This document shows, one piece after another, positions 36,121-44,012 of a stretch of DNA of 64,000 bases (position 1 is its first letter; the number at the start of each line of letters is the position of its first letter). Position numbers and translations under genes: made by a program. Under the pieces are notes generated by a model. That model worked only from the letters and a program-made list of their open reading frames with translations, was not told the origin of the DNA and did no database searches. Origin of the DNA: Saprospiraceae bacterium (GTDB taxonomy: Bacteria > Bacteroidota > Bacteroidia > Chitinophagales > Saprospiraceae); contig JABWBR010000008.1 of NCBI GenBank assembly GCA_013360405.1, positions 1 through 64,000 of the forward strand, in the 5' to 3' direction.

Positions 36121-37158
36121 TTATGAATTAAAATATATATTTATACTATCTGATCCTAATTTGCTTTCATTTACAGGGCCAAAGGGCAGGGTAGGGGCCG
36201 GGAGCCCTTCCGGCCAGCTTACGGCGCCTGTCAATACTCTTGCTTCATCCCACAGGTTTGCGGAAATAAAGCTTGAAAGCAAAGCAGGGCCGCCTTCCAC
36301 CAGTAGCATACCGATTTTGCGTTCATATAAATGATGGAGTAACTGCGGCAATAAGTCGTCCCAATCTTCAATAACAAAATAGTCTGCACCATGAATGGGT
36401 TGGAGGGGTTCCGAGGCGGTGACGACCAGGGTAGGGGCTTTGCCGTCAAATAAAGCTAAGCTGGAAGGAAGTGCGTGGAACCTGTCGAGTACAATACGCA
36501 AGGGAGATTTTCCGAAATAATACCGGGTAGTAAGTGCGGGATTATCCACTTCTGCGGTTCGGGTACCTACCAAAATCGCATCTGTTTCGGAGCGCCATTT
36601 GTGTACCAGTCTCTTCGTATAATCTGAAGTTATCCATCCCTGTCGATTATCTATGCGAGCGATAAACCCATTAAGCGTCTTTGCGTATTTCAGGATGATA
36701 TAAGGCCTTTGTTGCGAGACGAACACATTTCTGGGAGCGCTGAGGCGATCGCCTTCCTGCCGGAGTATACCGGTCACTACCTCTATGCCGGCCTTGCGCA
36801 ACAACTCAACGCCACGGCCGTCGACACCGGGGGTGCGGTCGGTGGAGGCTATAACTACTTTGGGAATGCGATTTTCAATAATAAGCGAGGTGCAGGGAGG
36901 GGTATGGCCGTAAATGCAGCAAGGTTCAAGCGAAACATAGAGAGTAGAACTCCGAATTAAATGCCGGTCTGCTGCATTTACACTAGCCAGGGCATTTACT
37001 TCTGCGTGTGCTTGTCCGTGTTTTTTGTGGTATCCCTCGCCGATAATACGGTCATTATAGACCAGCACAGCCCCCACGCAGGGGTTGGGAGAGGTAGCGC
37101 CAATGCCGAATTTGGCCAAATCAAAGCAGCGCCGCATAAAAAATTCGTTTTCAAGCAT
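36121..37158 (-). CDS. ribD: Bifunctional riboflavin deaminase/reductase RibD
   Basis: The 345-residue protein has an N-terminal deaminase domain with zinc ligands H51 (HAEVNAL), C80 and C89 (LEPCCIYGHTPPC), and catalytic E53. A C-terminal reductase domain follows (about 150-345; ILKYAKTLNGFIA, GWITSDYTKRLVHKWRSETDAILVG split by a loop, VEGGPALLSSF). It carries out steps 2 and 3 of riboflavin synthesis. I found no FMN-riboswitch-like consensus in the 184-nt gap upstream. Confidence 0.95.
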   Translation of the reverse strand: MLENEFFMRRCFDLAKFGIGATSPNPCVGAVLVYNDRIIGEGYHKKHGQAHAEVNALASVNAADRHLIRSSTLYVSLEPCCIYGHTPPCTSLIIENRIPKVVIASTDRTPGVDGRGVELLRKAGIEVVTGILRQEGDRLSAPRNVFVSQQRPYIILKYAKTLNGFIARIDNRQGWITSDYTKRLVHKWRSETDAILVGTRTAEVDNPALTTRYYFGKSPLRIVLDRFHALPSSLALFDGKAPTLVVTASEPLQPIHGADYFVIEDWDDLLPQLLHHLYERKIGMLLVEGGPALLSSFISANLWDEARVLTGAVSWPEGLPAPTLPFGPVNESKLGSDSINIYFNS

Positions 37159-37342
37159 AAAAAAAACTAATTAGTACGTAAATTTGAGGAAACATGGACA
37201 AACACAACAAGATAACTTCTCTTCTATAATCCCATATTTGTTTTCTTAACCCACTAGCCAAATATTTGGTTTTCGCTCTTGCAAGGCTTCATTCAAGCCG
37301 GGCAGAGTCAGTTTTATTATAAACATCTAAAACCTGTCGAGC

Positions 37343-37873
37343 GTGTTGTACAAAGTAAAATTAAAAAACGCCGATGATGAAGTTTTATTAGACGACCAGG
37401 TATACGAATACCTTACCTCTGACCCTTATCTGGTAAAAGTAGACTTCATCAACAATCTCCGTAAGCACTCCAGCGGATGTGCCGTTTTCCAGAAAACCTG
37501 GAAAAAAGCGGATGGCAGTTACAAAACGGAAACCATTTATCTGCACAAACTCATTGCGGAGAAGTTTTTGACAAAAACAAAATCAAAAGAGAAAAACCTG
37601 GTAGGCGCCAAAAACAGTAACAAGCTGGATTGTCGGCTCGAAAACCTGATCTACCGCTCTCGTTCGGTGGCGAGCAGGAAACGCAAGACCAGCAGCAAAG
37701 CAGGCTATACCGGCGTTTACAAGGAAAACAACCGCTACAGGGCTGTCATTTCAATTAATCGAAAATCCGTACACATCGGCATGTTTGCTACGGCAGAAGA
37801 GGCTGCACAAGCATATAACAAGAAATCCAAGGAGTTATATGGCGATGACGGCAAGCAAAACGTGATAAAATAA
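37343..37873 (+). CDS. AP2-domain protein with a degenerate HNH-like region
   Basis: The 176-residue, basic protein has a C-terminal AP2/ERF DNA-binding domain (121-167: GYTGVYKENNRYRAVISI, GMFATAEEAAQAYN). Before it, residues 66-104 (YLHKLIAEKFL...NSNKLDCRLENLIY) keep the layout of an HNH homing endonuclease, but the key H in the H-x-D-G-N-K segment is missing. The start is non-ATG: GTG at 37343 or TTG at 37346, since a stop lies 15 nt upstream. It may be a domesticated or defunct homing endonuclease acting as a DNA binder. No intron or inserted host gene is visible. Confidence 0.75.
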   Translation: MLYKVKLKNADDEVLLDDQVYEYLTSDPYLVKVDFINNLRKHSSGCAVFQKTWKKADGSYKTETIYLHKLIAEKFLTKTKSKEKNLVGAKNSNKLDCRLENLIYRSRSVASRKRKTSSKAGYTGVYKENNRYRAVISINRKSVHIGMFATAEEAAQAYNKKSKELYGDDGKQNVIK

Positions 37874-37878
37874 GGTGT

Positions 37879-38544
37879 TTATTGCTTGATGGCGCGGGTC
37901 ATTTCTCTTTTGCCGGGGGGGCCTGGTAGTGCTTCGACTTGAAAGCCGAGTTCGGTCAGCGTGCGTTTTACAATACCTTTTGCGCAATATGTCACCATTA
38001 CGCCTCCGGGTTTGAGTGCGCGGTATATTCCCGATAATACGGGAGAGTCCCACAACTCAGGCTGGGCACTGGGAGCAAAAGCATCGTAATAAACCAAATC
38101 GTACTGCTTTTCTTCATCGAGCTGTTCGATGGGCATATGACGCTTTCGCAGATTAAATAACGGGGTTATGGCATGCCATTCTTCCCATTTGTTGAGATGT
38201 AGGGCCATGAAGTTCTCACGGGCATCCGGCTCGACAACCTGAGCAGGATAATTGAGCGCAATGGCGTCATCAGTAGCGATAGGGTAGGCTTCTATGGCAT
38301 CGTACCACAAATGCACTTCTCTTTTTTTAGCCTCAAGCAGGCTTAAAAAAGCATTTAAGCCGCTGCCGAATCCCATTTCAAGTATGCGAATCTCTTTGCG
38401 CAGCGGAATCACATAAAATAATCCGGCGGAGATAAATACATGGCGTGATTCCTGAATAGCGCCGTAGCGGGAATGATAGCTTTCGCCAAAGCGGGAGGAA
38501 TATAGCGTATGCGAGCCGTCTTGTGTCTCGATGATTGTACTCAT
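37879..38544 (-). CDS. mnmD: tRNA 5-methylaminomethyl-2-thiouridine methyltransferase MnmD (DUF752)
   Basis: The 221-residue protein from the ATG at 38544 (a GTG two codons upstream is possible) is a SAM-dependent methyltransferase. It has EMGFGSGLNAFLSLLEA (SAM loop) and YDLVYYDAFAPSAQPELWD (catalytic region), and it matches the methyltransferase half of MnmC. It completes mnm5s2U at the tRNA wobble position. No oxidoreductase half is fused, as is usual outside gammaproteobacteria. Its stop faces the AP2 gene with a 5-nt gap. Confidence 0.87.
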   Translation of the reverse strand: MSTIIETQDGSHTLYSSRFGESYHSRYGAIQESRHVFISAGLFYVIPLRKEIRILEMGFGSGLNAFLSLLEAKKREVHLWYDAIEAYPIATDDAIALNYPAQVVEPDARENFMALHLNKWEEWHAITPLFNLRKRHMPIEQLDEEKQYDLVYYDAFAPSAQPELWDSPVLSGIYRALKPGGVMVTYCAKGIVKRTLTELGFQVEALPGPPGKREMTRAIKQ

Positions 38545-38561
38545 CACCACCCGAATGGGCT

Positions 38562-38723
38562 CTATTTAACTACCGTGGCCACACCTTTTATCGCCTCTAC
38601 AGCAATTTTATTTACTGAAAAGTTGTTGGGGCAACCATAACCGCGGTTGCAGGAGGTAAAGCTTGCTGCCAACAGTAAAAGGGCTAACGCGGCGAATATC
38701 GATTTGAACTGTCTGCCTTTCAT
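38562..38723 (-). CDS. Small lipoprotein, 53 residues
   Basis: A short open frame from ATG at 38721-38723 encodes a peptide with a clear lipoprotein signal: KSIFAALALLLLAASFTSC with a lipobox ending SFTSC. The mature part is CNRGYGCPNNFSVNKIAVEA and ends VATVVK. It lies 17 nt upstream of mnmD on the same strand. The signal sequence and Cys make a real gene likely; function is unknown. Confidence 0.7.
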   Translation of the reverse strand: MKGRQFKSIFAALALLLLAASFTSCNRGYGCPNNFSVNKIAVEAIKGVATVVK

Positions 38724-38812
38724 GGAGTTTAATTAAGATATGTTAATGGAATAGATTGGTTAAACGCGATTAGTTTGACAATTGTTGTATTAACCGCAAA
38801 ATTAATGATTTC

Positions 38813-38842
38813 TTGTACTTAATGCCTGTTTTATTATTTTTG
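38813..38842 (+). promoter_or_regulatory. pdhB promoter
   Basis: TTG (38813-38815), 19 nt, TATTTTTG (38835-38842); the start codon is 34 nt further on. Confidence 0.6.
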
Positions 38843-38876
38843 CATCGTTTTTTTTACACTGTAATAGCCAATTGAT

Positions 38877-39863
38877 ATGCCAAGAACGATATCTTTAAGA
38901 GAAGCCCTTCGCGAGGCCATGTCGGAAGAGATGCGCCGCGACGAAGATGTGTTCCTGATGGGGGAGGAAGTCGCAGAATATGACGGAGCCTACAAAGTAA
39001 GCAAAGGTATGCTCCAGGAGTTCGGCCCCAAGCGTGTTATCGACACGCCGATCGCTGAGCTGGGCTTTGCCGGCATTGGCGTAGGCGCTGCAATGAACGG
39101 GCTTCGCCCAATTATTGAATTTATGACCTGGAATTTCGCCGTACTGGCTTTCGACCAGATCGTGAATAACGCAGCCAAAACGCTCTCGCAATCAGCCGGA
39201 AGCTTTAAATGCCCGATCGTATTCAGAGGCCCTTCGGGTTCAGCGGGGCAGTTGGCGCAGCAGCACTCCCAAACTTTCGAAAGCTGGTTGGGTAATGTGC
39301 CTGGGCTCAAAGTGATCTCATGCGTGGATCCTGCCGATGCCAAGGGACTACTGAAATCAGCCATTCGCGATGATGACCCGATTTGTATCATGGAATCGGA
39401 GCTGCTATACGGCATGGAAGGCGAGGTTCCCGACGGTGAGTACCTGGTTCCCATCGGCGTGGCTGCCGTAAGGAAAACAGGCACGGATGTTACCCTCGTA
39501 TCATACAACAAGCTGATGCTGCCCACTATGAAAGCGGCTGAAGAGCTTGAAAAAGAAGGGATTTCTGCAGAAGTGATCGATTTGCGCACCATCCGCCCAC
39601 TGGATTTTCATACGATCGTGCAATCCGTAAAAAAGACAAACAGGCTTGTCGTTGTTGACGAATCGTGGCCGTTTGCAGGCGTTTCTGCTGAGGTAGCCTA
39701 CGAAATACAGAAATACGCCTTCGATTACCTCGATGCGCCTATCACCCGTGTAAACGCAGCAGATACCTCGCTGCCATACGCTCCTACACTGGTTGAGGAG
39801 TATTTGCCCAACCCTGCCAAGATTATCAAAGCAGTAAAGGAAGTGTTATACGTGGCCCGATAG
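38877..39863 (+). CDS. pdhB: Pyruvate dehydrogenase E1 component, beta subunit
   Basis: The 328-residue protein matches transketolase-like E1 beta subunits: REALREAMSEEM, EFGPKRVIDTPIAELGFAGIGVGAAM, FRGPSGSAGQLAQQHSQTFE, LRTIRPLDFHTI, and DESWPFAGVSAEVAY. With E1 alpha it decarboxylates pyruvate using thiamine diphosphate and passes acetyl to lipoylated E2. No alpha-subunit or E2 gene is adjacent, so the complex is encoded at separate loci. A strong terminator follows at 39937. Confidence 0.94.
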   Translation: MPRTISLREALREAMSEEMRRDEDVFLMGEEVAEYDGAYKVSKGMLQEFGPKRVIDTPIAELGFAGIGVGAAMNGLRPIIEFMTWNFAVLAFDQIVNNAAKTLSQSAGSFKCPIVFRGPSGSAGQLAQQHSQTFESWLGNVPGLKVISCVDPADAKGLLKSAIRDDDPICIMESELLYGMEGEVPDGEYLVPIGVAAVRKTGTDVTLVSYNKLMLPTMKAAEELEKEGISAEVIDLRTIRPLDFHTIVQSVKKTNRLVVVDESWPFAGVSAEVAYEIQKYAFDYLDAPITRVNAADTSLPYAPTLVEEYLPNPAKIIKAVKEVLYVAR

Positions 39864-39887
39864 AGTAGGGGAGGTTTGGGGATATTC

Positions 39888-39919
39888 GACTGTAAGACTA
39901 TAAGACTTTAGGACTGTTG
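39888..39919. repeat. Octamer array, GACTNTAN family
   Basis: Four units GACTGTAA, GACTATAA, GACTTTAG, GACTGTTG begin 25 nt after the pdhB stop and end just before the terminator. This is the same word as at 1365 and 7093. Confidence 0.8.
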
Positions 39920-39936
39920 GCGTCTAAAAATGTGAT

Positions 39937-39982
39937 AAAAACCGTTCAAAACAAATTGTTTTTTTTATTTTGAACGGTTTTT
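39937..39982 (+). terminator. Bidirectional rho-independent terminator after pdhB
   Basis: Arms 39937-39951 (AAAAACCGTTCAAAA) and 39968-39982 are perfectly complementary over 15 nt, with an AT-rich loop. A-runs on one side and T-runs on the other allow function on both strands. Confidence 0.85.
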
Positions 39983-40161
39983 GTTTACTAGATCTATGCA
40001 TGCCAAGTTTAGGTTCCAGGAAATGAAACTGAGCATTCGGCCAAATTGGAACAGTAGCCGTAAGAGATTATTGTGTATCAAGGGCTCAGTAACTGTTTAG
40101 CAGAACAGGCGTCTTTTTTTTGTTAATTTATTCCTATAATTTATATTATGTTAAATAGTGT

Positions 40162-40189
40162 TTAGCTGTTAGCAACCAGCAGTTAGCTG
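40162..40189. repeat. Heptamer array
   Basis: Four 7-nt units TTAGCTG, TTAGCAA, CCAGCAG, TTAGCTG lie within the 482-nt gap 39864-40345. That gap otherwise holds only the terminators and arrays listed and no gene. Confidence 0.5.
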
Positions 40190-40201
40190 CGCTGCCCCAA
40201 C

Positions 40202-40234
40202 AAAAAAAAGCTCCCCCGCTGCCGGGAAAGCTTT
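40202..40234 (-). terminator. Rho-independent terminator for the glucosaminidase gene
   Basis: Read leftward, AAAGCT and CCC arms (40207-40215 against 40224-40234, with a 2-nt bulge) are followed by a run of eight T residues. It lies 112 nt past the glucosaminidase stop. Confidence 0.65.
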
Positions 40235-40271
40235 GCATAAATATAACATGGGTGATTTCTTTCTTTTTAGT

Positions 40272-40343
40272 GAGGATTTGAGGATTTTAGGATTTGAGGA
40301 GATAATTATCTCTCCCTCGCTCCCTCTCACACTCTCTCCCTCC
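40272..40343. repeat. Octamer array, purine arm then pyrimidine arm
   Basis: Purine arm 40272-40303: GAGGATTT, GAGGATTT, TAGGATTT, GAGGAGAT. Pyrimidine arm 40310-40341: CTCTCCCT, CGCTCCCT, CTCACACT, CTCTCCCT. The junction holds the palindrome GAGATAATTATCTC. The array ends 2 nt before the glucosaminidase stop codon. Confidence 0.8.
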
Positions 40344-40345
40344 AA

Positions 40346-41206
40346 CTAGGCTTGCTGATCATACCGATACAGCCGCAGCTCCTCGATAATCTTGATCACT
40401 TTTTCCGCATAACGCTTATCCGTGGCGTAGCCGGCTTTCTTGAGGCCGTGGGCCCAGGCTTTGTAATCTGCGACGTCCAGGCGCTGCAGGTGGCGGTAAC
40501 GGGCGCTGTTGAGCAACTTGGAGTGCTCCCTGAAACTCTGCCAGGGCGTGTCGAATACGCGGAACATATCGAATACGCTGTCGTCGGTGTAATTGCGGCA
40601 GGTGCAGCCCCGGCATTTGGTACGGCATTTGATGCCGAAATGGTTGTTGGATTCTACCGACAAGCGGCTATCGCCGGCATTGGATTCGAGCAAACCCTGT
40701 GCGAGCGTGATGCTGGCCGGGATGCCGAATTGTCGCATTTCTTCGATGGCTACGGGCGCAAAACGCGCTACGTAGTCTTTGCAAACGGCTATTTTCTCTT
40801 CAGCTATGGCCGGGTCTATTCCCTTGCGCTCGGCATAATCGGGGCTTAACACGAAGGTCAGGTTGGAAAAGGTATTGGCCGTCCGGTCTTTCCACTTGGG
40901 CTTTGCCGACTTGATTTCTGCCACCGGTTTGGCTGCTACTTCTTCATTTTCATGAAATACGGCGGGAAGAATAGACATTTTGGTGTTTTCTTCTACCCTG
41001 GCAGGGCTCACCTCGGCCTGCTCCCCTACCCTATGGCTCTGCGCGCCCATGGTGAACTCGATGCTGATGTCTTTTTTGAAGAATATATAAGCTAACATGC
41101 TCAAAACGAATAACTTAAACCAGCTTATCGATAGCTTTGAAGCCAGCGCTGCCGACATGGCGCCCGCCTGCGCGAAATGCCAGGATATGGGTAGAGTTTT
41201 GGTCAT
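40346..41206 (-). CDS. Glucosaminidase-domain protein (peptidoglycan hydrolase)
   Basis: The start at 41206 gives MTKTLPISW, with a membrane segment at about 33-48 (KLFVLSMLAYIFF). A longer frame upstream is not supported. The 286-residue protein carries a C-terminal mannosyl-glycoprotein endo-beta-N-acetylglucosaminidase/FlgJ-like domain (about 145-286). It shows SITLAQGLLESNAGDSRLSVESNNHFGIKC, whose central Glu is the expected catalytic residue, and an unusual Cys cluster CRTKCRGCTC. It should cut glycan strands from the periplasmic face. It is divergent from a GlcNAc kinase gene, which may suggest wall-sugar turnover. Confidence 0.87.
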   Translation of the reverse strand: MTKTLPISWHFAQAGAMSAALASKLSISWFKLFVLSMLAYIFFKKDISIEFTMGAQSHRVGEQAEVSPARVEENTKMSILPAVFHENEEVAAKPVAEIKSAKPKWKDRTANTFSNLTFVLSPDYAERKGIDPAIAEEKIAVCKDYVARFAPVAIEEMRQFGIPASITLAQGLLESNAGDSRLSVESNNHFGIKCRTKCRGCTCRNYTDDSVFDMFRVFDTPWQSFREHSKLLNSARYRHLQRLDVADYKAWAHGLKKAGYATDKRYAEKVIKIIEELRLYRYDQQA

Positions 41207-41294
41207 AGCTTGTGAATTTGTGAAAACGAATTTCAAAAATAAAACAATTAGTTTAATTGCACAACTTTTTGTTTTGTTTTCAGAGATTTTTTTT

Positions 41295-41334
41295 ACCACA
41301 GAGTTACACGAAGTTTACACGGAGTTACACGGAG
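41295..41334. repeat. Decamer array (TTACACGGAG)
   Basis: ACCACAGAG, TTACACGAAG, T, TTACACGGAG, TTACACGGAG lies in the divergent gap between the glucosaminidase and GlcNAc kinase genes. Period is 10 with one inserted T. Confidence 0.75.
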
Positions 41335-41392
41335 TGGGTTTATCTCTTGGCAAATAATCCCCTGAAGTGTTTACTTAGTGTATAATTTACAC

Positions 41393-41400
41393 TACCTTTG
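41393..41400 (+). promoter_or_regulatory. Promoter -7 box TACCTTTG
   Basis: This exact TANNTTTG match is 21 nt upstream of the GlcNAc kinase ATG. There is no clear -33 TTG. Confidence 0.5.
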
Positions 41401-41421
41401 TAATAACAAACACAGCCGGTT

Positions 41422-42264
41422 ATGATAATCGTAGCAGACAGTGGGTCGACAAAAGCGGATTGGAAGCTCATCGGAAAGCAAGGTATAGAGAGCGTAGGAA
41501 CTATGGGTTTTAACCCCGTTTTTCACTCCACTGAGGTGATCAAACGCGAATTGGACAAAGCGCTGGGCAGTACCTACAACAGGGACGAAGCCACGCACGT
41601 GTACTACTACGGTTCGGGCTGCTGGGATGAAAAACGCCAGGAAATCGTCTACAGCGCGCTGCGCCAGATCTTTTCGCGTGCCGATGTGGAAGTGGAACAC
41701 GACCTGCTGGGCGCCGCAAGGGCTACCTGCGGCAACGATCCGGGCATTGCCTGTATATTGGGCACCGGCTCCAATTCGTGTTTGTTTGACGGCCACGACG
41801 TAACGGATAACGTGACCAACCTGGGTTATCTAGCAGGCGATGAAGGCAGCGGCACCCATATCGCCAAAAAACTCATACGCGCCTATTTTTACAGGGAATT
41901 ACCCCCTGAGTTGGTGGAAGCGCTGGAGCAAGTAGTGCCCGGAGGAAAAGACGAGATACTCGACCGTTTGTACGGACAGGAACCGCCAAACGTTTATATG
42001 GCCTCCTTTACCCGTTTTATGGGCGCCCACAGGGATCATTTTTTTATACAAAAACTGCTATACAACTCCTTTGTTGAGTTTATTGACAGGCATATTCGCA
42101 AATACAAGGGCCACCTTTCTTTGCCTGTACACTTCATAGGTTCTATCGCCTTTACCTTCCAGGATTTGATCAAAATAGCATTGCAGGAGCGCGACATACA
42201 ACCCGGCGTTTTTATAAAAAAACCGATAGACCAGTTGGTCACTTTTCATACCCAACAACTATAA
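41422..42264 (+). CDS. N-acetylglucosamine kinase-like protein (BadF/BadG family)
   Basis: The 280-residue ASKHA-fold kinase has the phosphate 1 loop DSGSTKADWKLIG at the N-terminus, CILGTGSNSCLFDG, and GYLAGDEGSGTHIAKKLI. These are the conserved elements of the BadF/BadG/BcrA/BcrD ATPase family, whose Bacteroidota members are annotated as GlcNAc kinases. The product would phosphorylate GlcNAc at O6. pfkA follows after 18 nt, so amino-sugar entry and glycolysis may share a transcript. Confidence 0.87.
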   Translation: MIIVADSGSTKADWKLIGKQGIESVGTMGFNPVFHSTEVIKRELDKALGSTYNRDEATHVYYYGSGCWDEKRQEIVYSALRQIFSRADVEVEHDLLGAARATCGNDPGIACILGTGSNSCLFDGHDVTDNVTNLGYLAGDEGSGTHIAKKLIRAYFYRELPPELVEALEQVVPGGKDEILDRLYGQEPPNVYMASFTRFMGAHRDHFFIQKLLYNSFVEFIDRHIRKYKGHLSLPVHFIGSIAFTFQDLIKIALQERDIQPGVFIKKPIDQLVTFHTQQL

Positions 42265-42282
42265 CAAAAGACAAGGTTATTT

Positions 42283-43266
42283 ATGAGCAGGGAAATCAAG
42301 CGTATAGCCGTCTTTACCTCCGGTGGGGACGCGCCAGGCATGAATGCGGCCATCAGAGCAGTAGTGCGTACCGCTGCATACAATGACCTACACGTCTACG
42401 GTATATCCCGCGGATACGAAGGCATGATCGACGGCGAATTGGCCAGGTTGGATGTCAGGGATGTGGGCAATATTATTCACCGTGGCGGCACGATGTTGAA
42501 GACCGCCAGAAGCCAGCGTTTTATCACTGCCGAAGGCCGGAAAATGGCCTACGAGTCGCTGCTGGCCTACGATATCGACGCTTGCATCGCCATCGGCGGC
42601 AACGGCACTTTTACAGGCGCCGATATTTTTTCAAAAGAATACGACATACCCTTTATAGGTGTGCCCGGCACGATCGACAACGACCTGTTCGGCACCGATT
42701 TTACTGTCGGTTTCGATACGGCGGTTAACACGGCCATCGAAGCCGTCGACAAAATCCGCGATACCGCCGACTCGCACAACCGCTTGTTTTTTGTAGAGGT
42801 AATGGGCCGCAATTCCGGCTTCATAGCCCTGAGCACGGCCATCTGCACGGGCGCCGGCAGCGTGTTGATCCCCGAGATACACACCTCTATCGAAGAGTTG
42901 ATTGATTTACTGAAAAAAGGCGTGAAGCGCAAAAAGTTGTTCAGCGTGGTGATCGTGGCGGAAGGACACCCACAAGGCGGCGCTGCGCAAATCGCGCAAA
43001 AAGTAAAAGAAGCTTTTGATTATTACGATACCAAGGTGGCAATTATCGGTCACTTACAGCGGGGGGGCTCCCCTACCGGCTTCGACCGCCTGCTGGCCAG
43101 CCGCCTGGGCTTTTCAGCCGTCGAAGCGCTACTACAAGGCAAAAGCAATGTAATGGTGGGTTTGGTGCACGATAGTATCAGCTATACGCCGTTTGCAGAA
43201 GCAATTAAACAGGATAAACCCCTGAATAACGACCTGGTAAGGATGGCGGAAGTGCTGGCTATCTAA
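42283..43266 (+). CDS. pfkA: 6-phosphofructokinase, with an altered GGDG motif
   Basis: The 327-residue protein is a bacterial group A phosphofructokinase. It has TSGGDAPGMNAAIRAV (ATP site), the catalytic loop T130-IDND134, FVEVMGRNSGFIAL, and HLQRGGSPTGFDR. The usual GGDGS/T motif reads G105-G-N107-G-T: Asn replaces the Asp that helps bind magnesium in characterised enzymes (codon AAC at 42601). Gly108 is kept, which argues for ATP and not pyrophosphate as donor. The enzyme makes fructose 1,6-bisphosphate. A second PfkA elsewhere in the genome would fit a changed role here. Confidence 0.9.
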   Translation: MSREIKRIAVFTSGGDAPGMNAAIRAVVRTAAYNDLHVYGISRGYEGMIDGELARLDVRDVGNIIHRGGTMLKTARSQRFITAEGRKMAYESLLAYDIDACIAIGGNGTFTGADIFSKEYDIPFIGVPGTIDNDLFGTDFTVGFDTAVNTAIEAVDKIRDTADSHNRLFFVEVMGRNSGFIALSTAICTGAGSVLIPEIHTSIEELIDLLKKGVKRKKLFSVVIVAEGHPQGGAAQIAQKVKEAFDYYDTKVAIIGHLQRGGSPTGFDRLLASRLGFSAVEALLQGKSNVMVGLVHDSISYTPFAEAIKQDKPLNNDLVRMAEVLAI

Positions 43267-43281
43267 GGAATGGCCGGGTTT

Positions 43282-43367
43282 GAGTGTGAGAGGGTGAGAG
43301 TGTGTGAGTGTGAGAAGATTACAAGGATCCCTCCCTCCCTCCCTCCCTCCCTCCCTCTCACCCTCTC
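43282..43367. repeat. Octamer array, purine arm then pyrimidine arm
   Basis: Purine arm 43282-43315: GAGTGTGA, GAGGGTGA, GAGTGTGT, GAGTGTGA. Pyrimidine arm 43329-43367 is made of CCTC/CTCC units ending CTCTCACCCTCTC. Positions 43288-43300 and 43355-43367 are perfectly complementary (13 nt). The pyrimidine arm contributes the last codons and the TGA stop of the trmH-like gene. Confidence 0.85.
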
Positions 43368-43996
43368 TTCAGGGCGCTCCGCTGATGAATGCCTTCTTCG
43401 TGTTTCCTGACATACTCCTGAAAAAGCGCTTCCTGCTCGGCCTCGGTTAGGGGTAAATTTGCATCGTACATGCCTTTAGACTGGCGCTGGCGGTATGCTT
43501 CGTATAGCGTGACAGCGCAGGCCACTGAAATATTCAGGCTTTCGGCCATACCTATTTGTGGGATTACAAAATGGGCGTCGCACTGGGCTGCCACCTCATC
43601 GGTAATTCCGTTTTTTTCGTTGCCAAAAAGCAAGGCGACGGAACCGGTCAGATCGAGTTCATAGAGCGAAGTGGCGTTTTCATTGAGGCGGGTGCCTAAA
43701 ATCCGCTGATAATGCTGCCTGACATGGGCAAAACAAGCGGCGATGTCGGCATAAAAATGTACGTCAAGCCAGCGACGGGCGCCACCGGAGGTGCGGCGAC
43801 CCAGGGGTAAGGATTGAATTTGCTGCAATTCGGGCTCCGTATACAGTACAAAAACCTCTTTGATGCCCACAGAATCGCAGCTTCTCAAAACGGCGCCAAT
43901 ATTATGTGGATCGATTACATTCTCGAGAATGACCGTCAGATTGGGCTGCCTCCTGGAAGCTACCCGCCTGAATTTTTCTTCGCGCTGAGCATTCAT
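43358..43996 (-). CDS. trmH: TrmH/SpoU family RNA 2'-O-methyltransferase
   Basis: The start is set at 43996 (MNAQREEKFRRVASRRQ). The frame upstream is only translated repeat sequence. The 212-residue protein has the three SPOUT motifs: ENVIDPHNIGAVLRSCDSVG (motif 1), ALLFGNEKNGITDEV (motif 2) and IPQIGMAESLNISVACAVTLYE (motif 3), which form the knotted SAM site. The short N-terminus suits TrmH-type tRNA Gm18 methylation over 23S rRNA methylation, though the target is inferred. Its stop lies in an octamer array and another array lies just upstream of its start. Confidence 0.88.
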   Translation of the reverse strand: MNAQREEKFRRVASRRQPNLTVILENVIDPHNIGAVLRSCDSVGIKEVFVLYTEPELQQIQSLPLGRRTSGGARRWLDVHFYADIAACFAHVRQHYQRILGTRLNENATSLYELDLTGSVALLFGNEKNGITDEVAAQCDAHFVIPQIGMAESLNISVACAVTLYEAYRQRQSKGMYDANLPLTEAEQEALFQEYVRKHEEGIHQRSALKRG

Positions 43997-44012
43997 GGCT
44001 TGGTTATCCACT

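Noticed and set aside
37159-37342. FMN riboswitch upstream of ribD
   Set aside because: I looked for the conserved RFN sequence segments on the minus strand and saw none; a small CCAAATATTTGG palindrome is the only feature.
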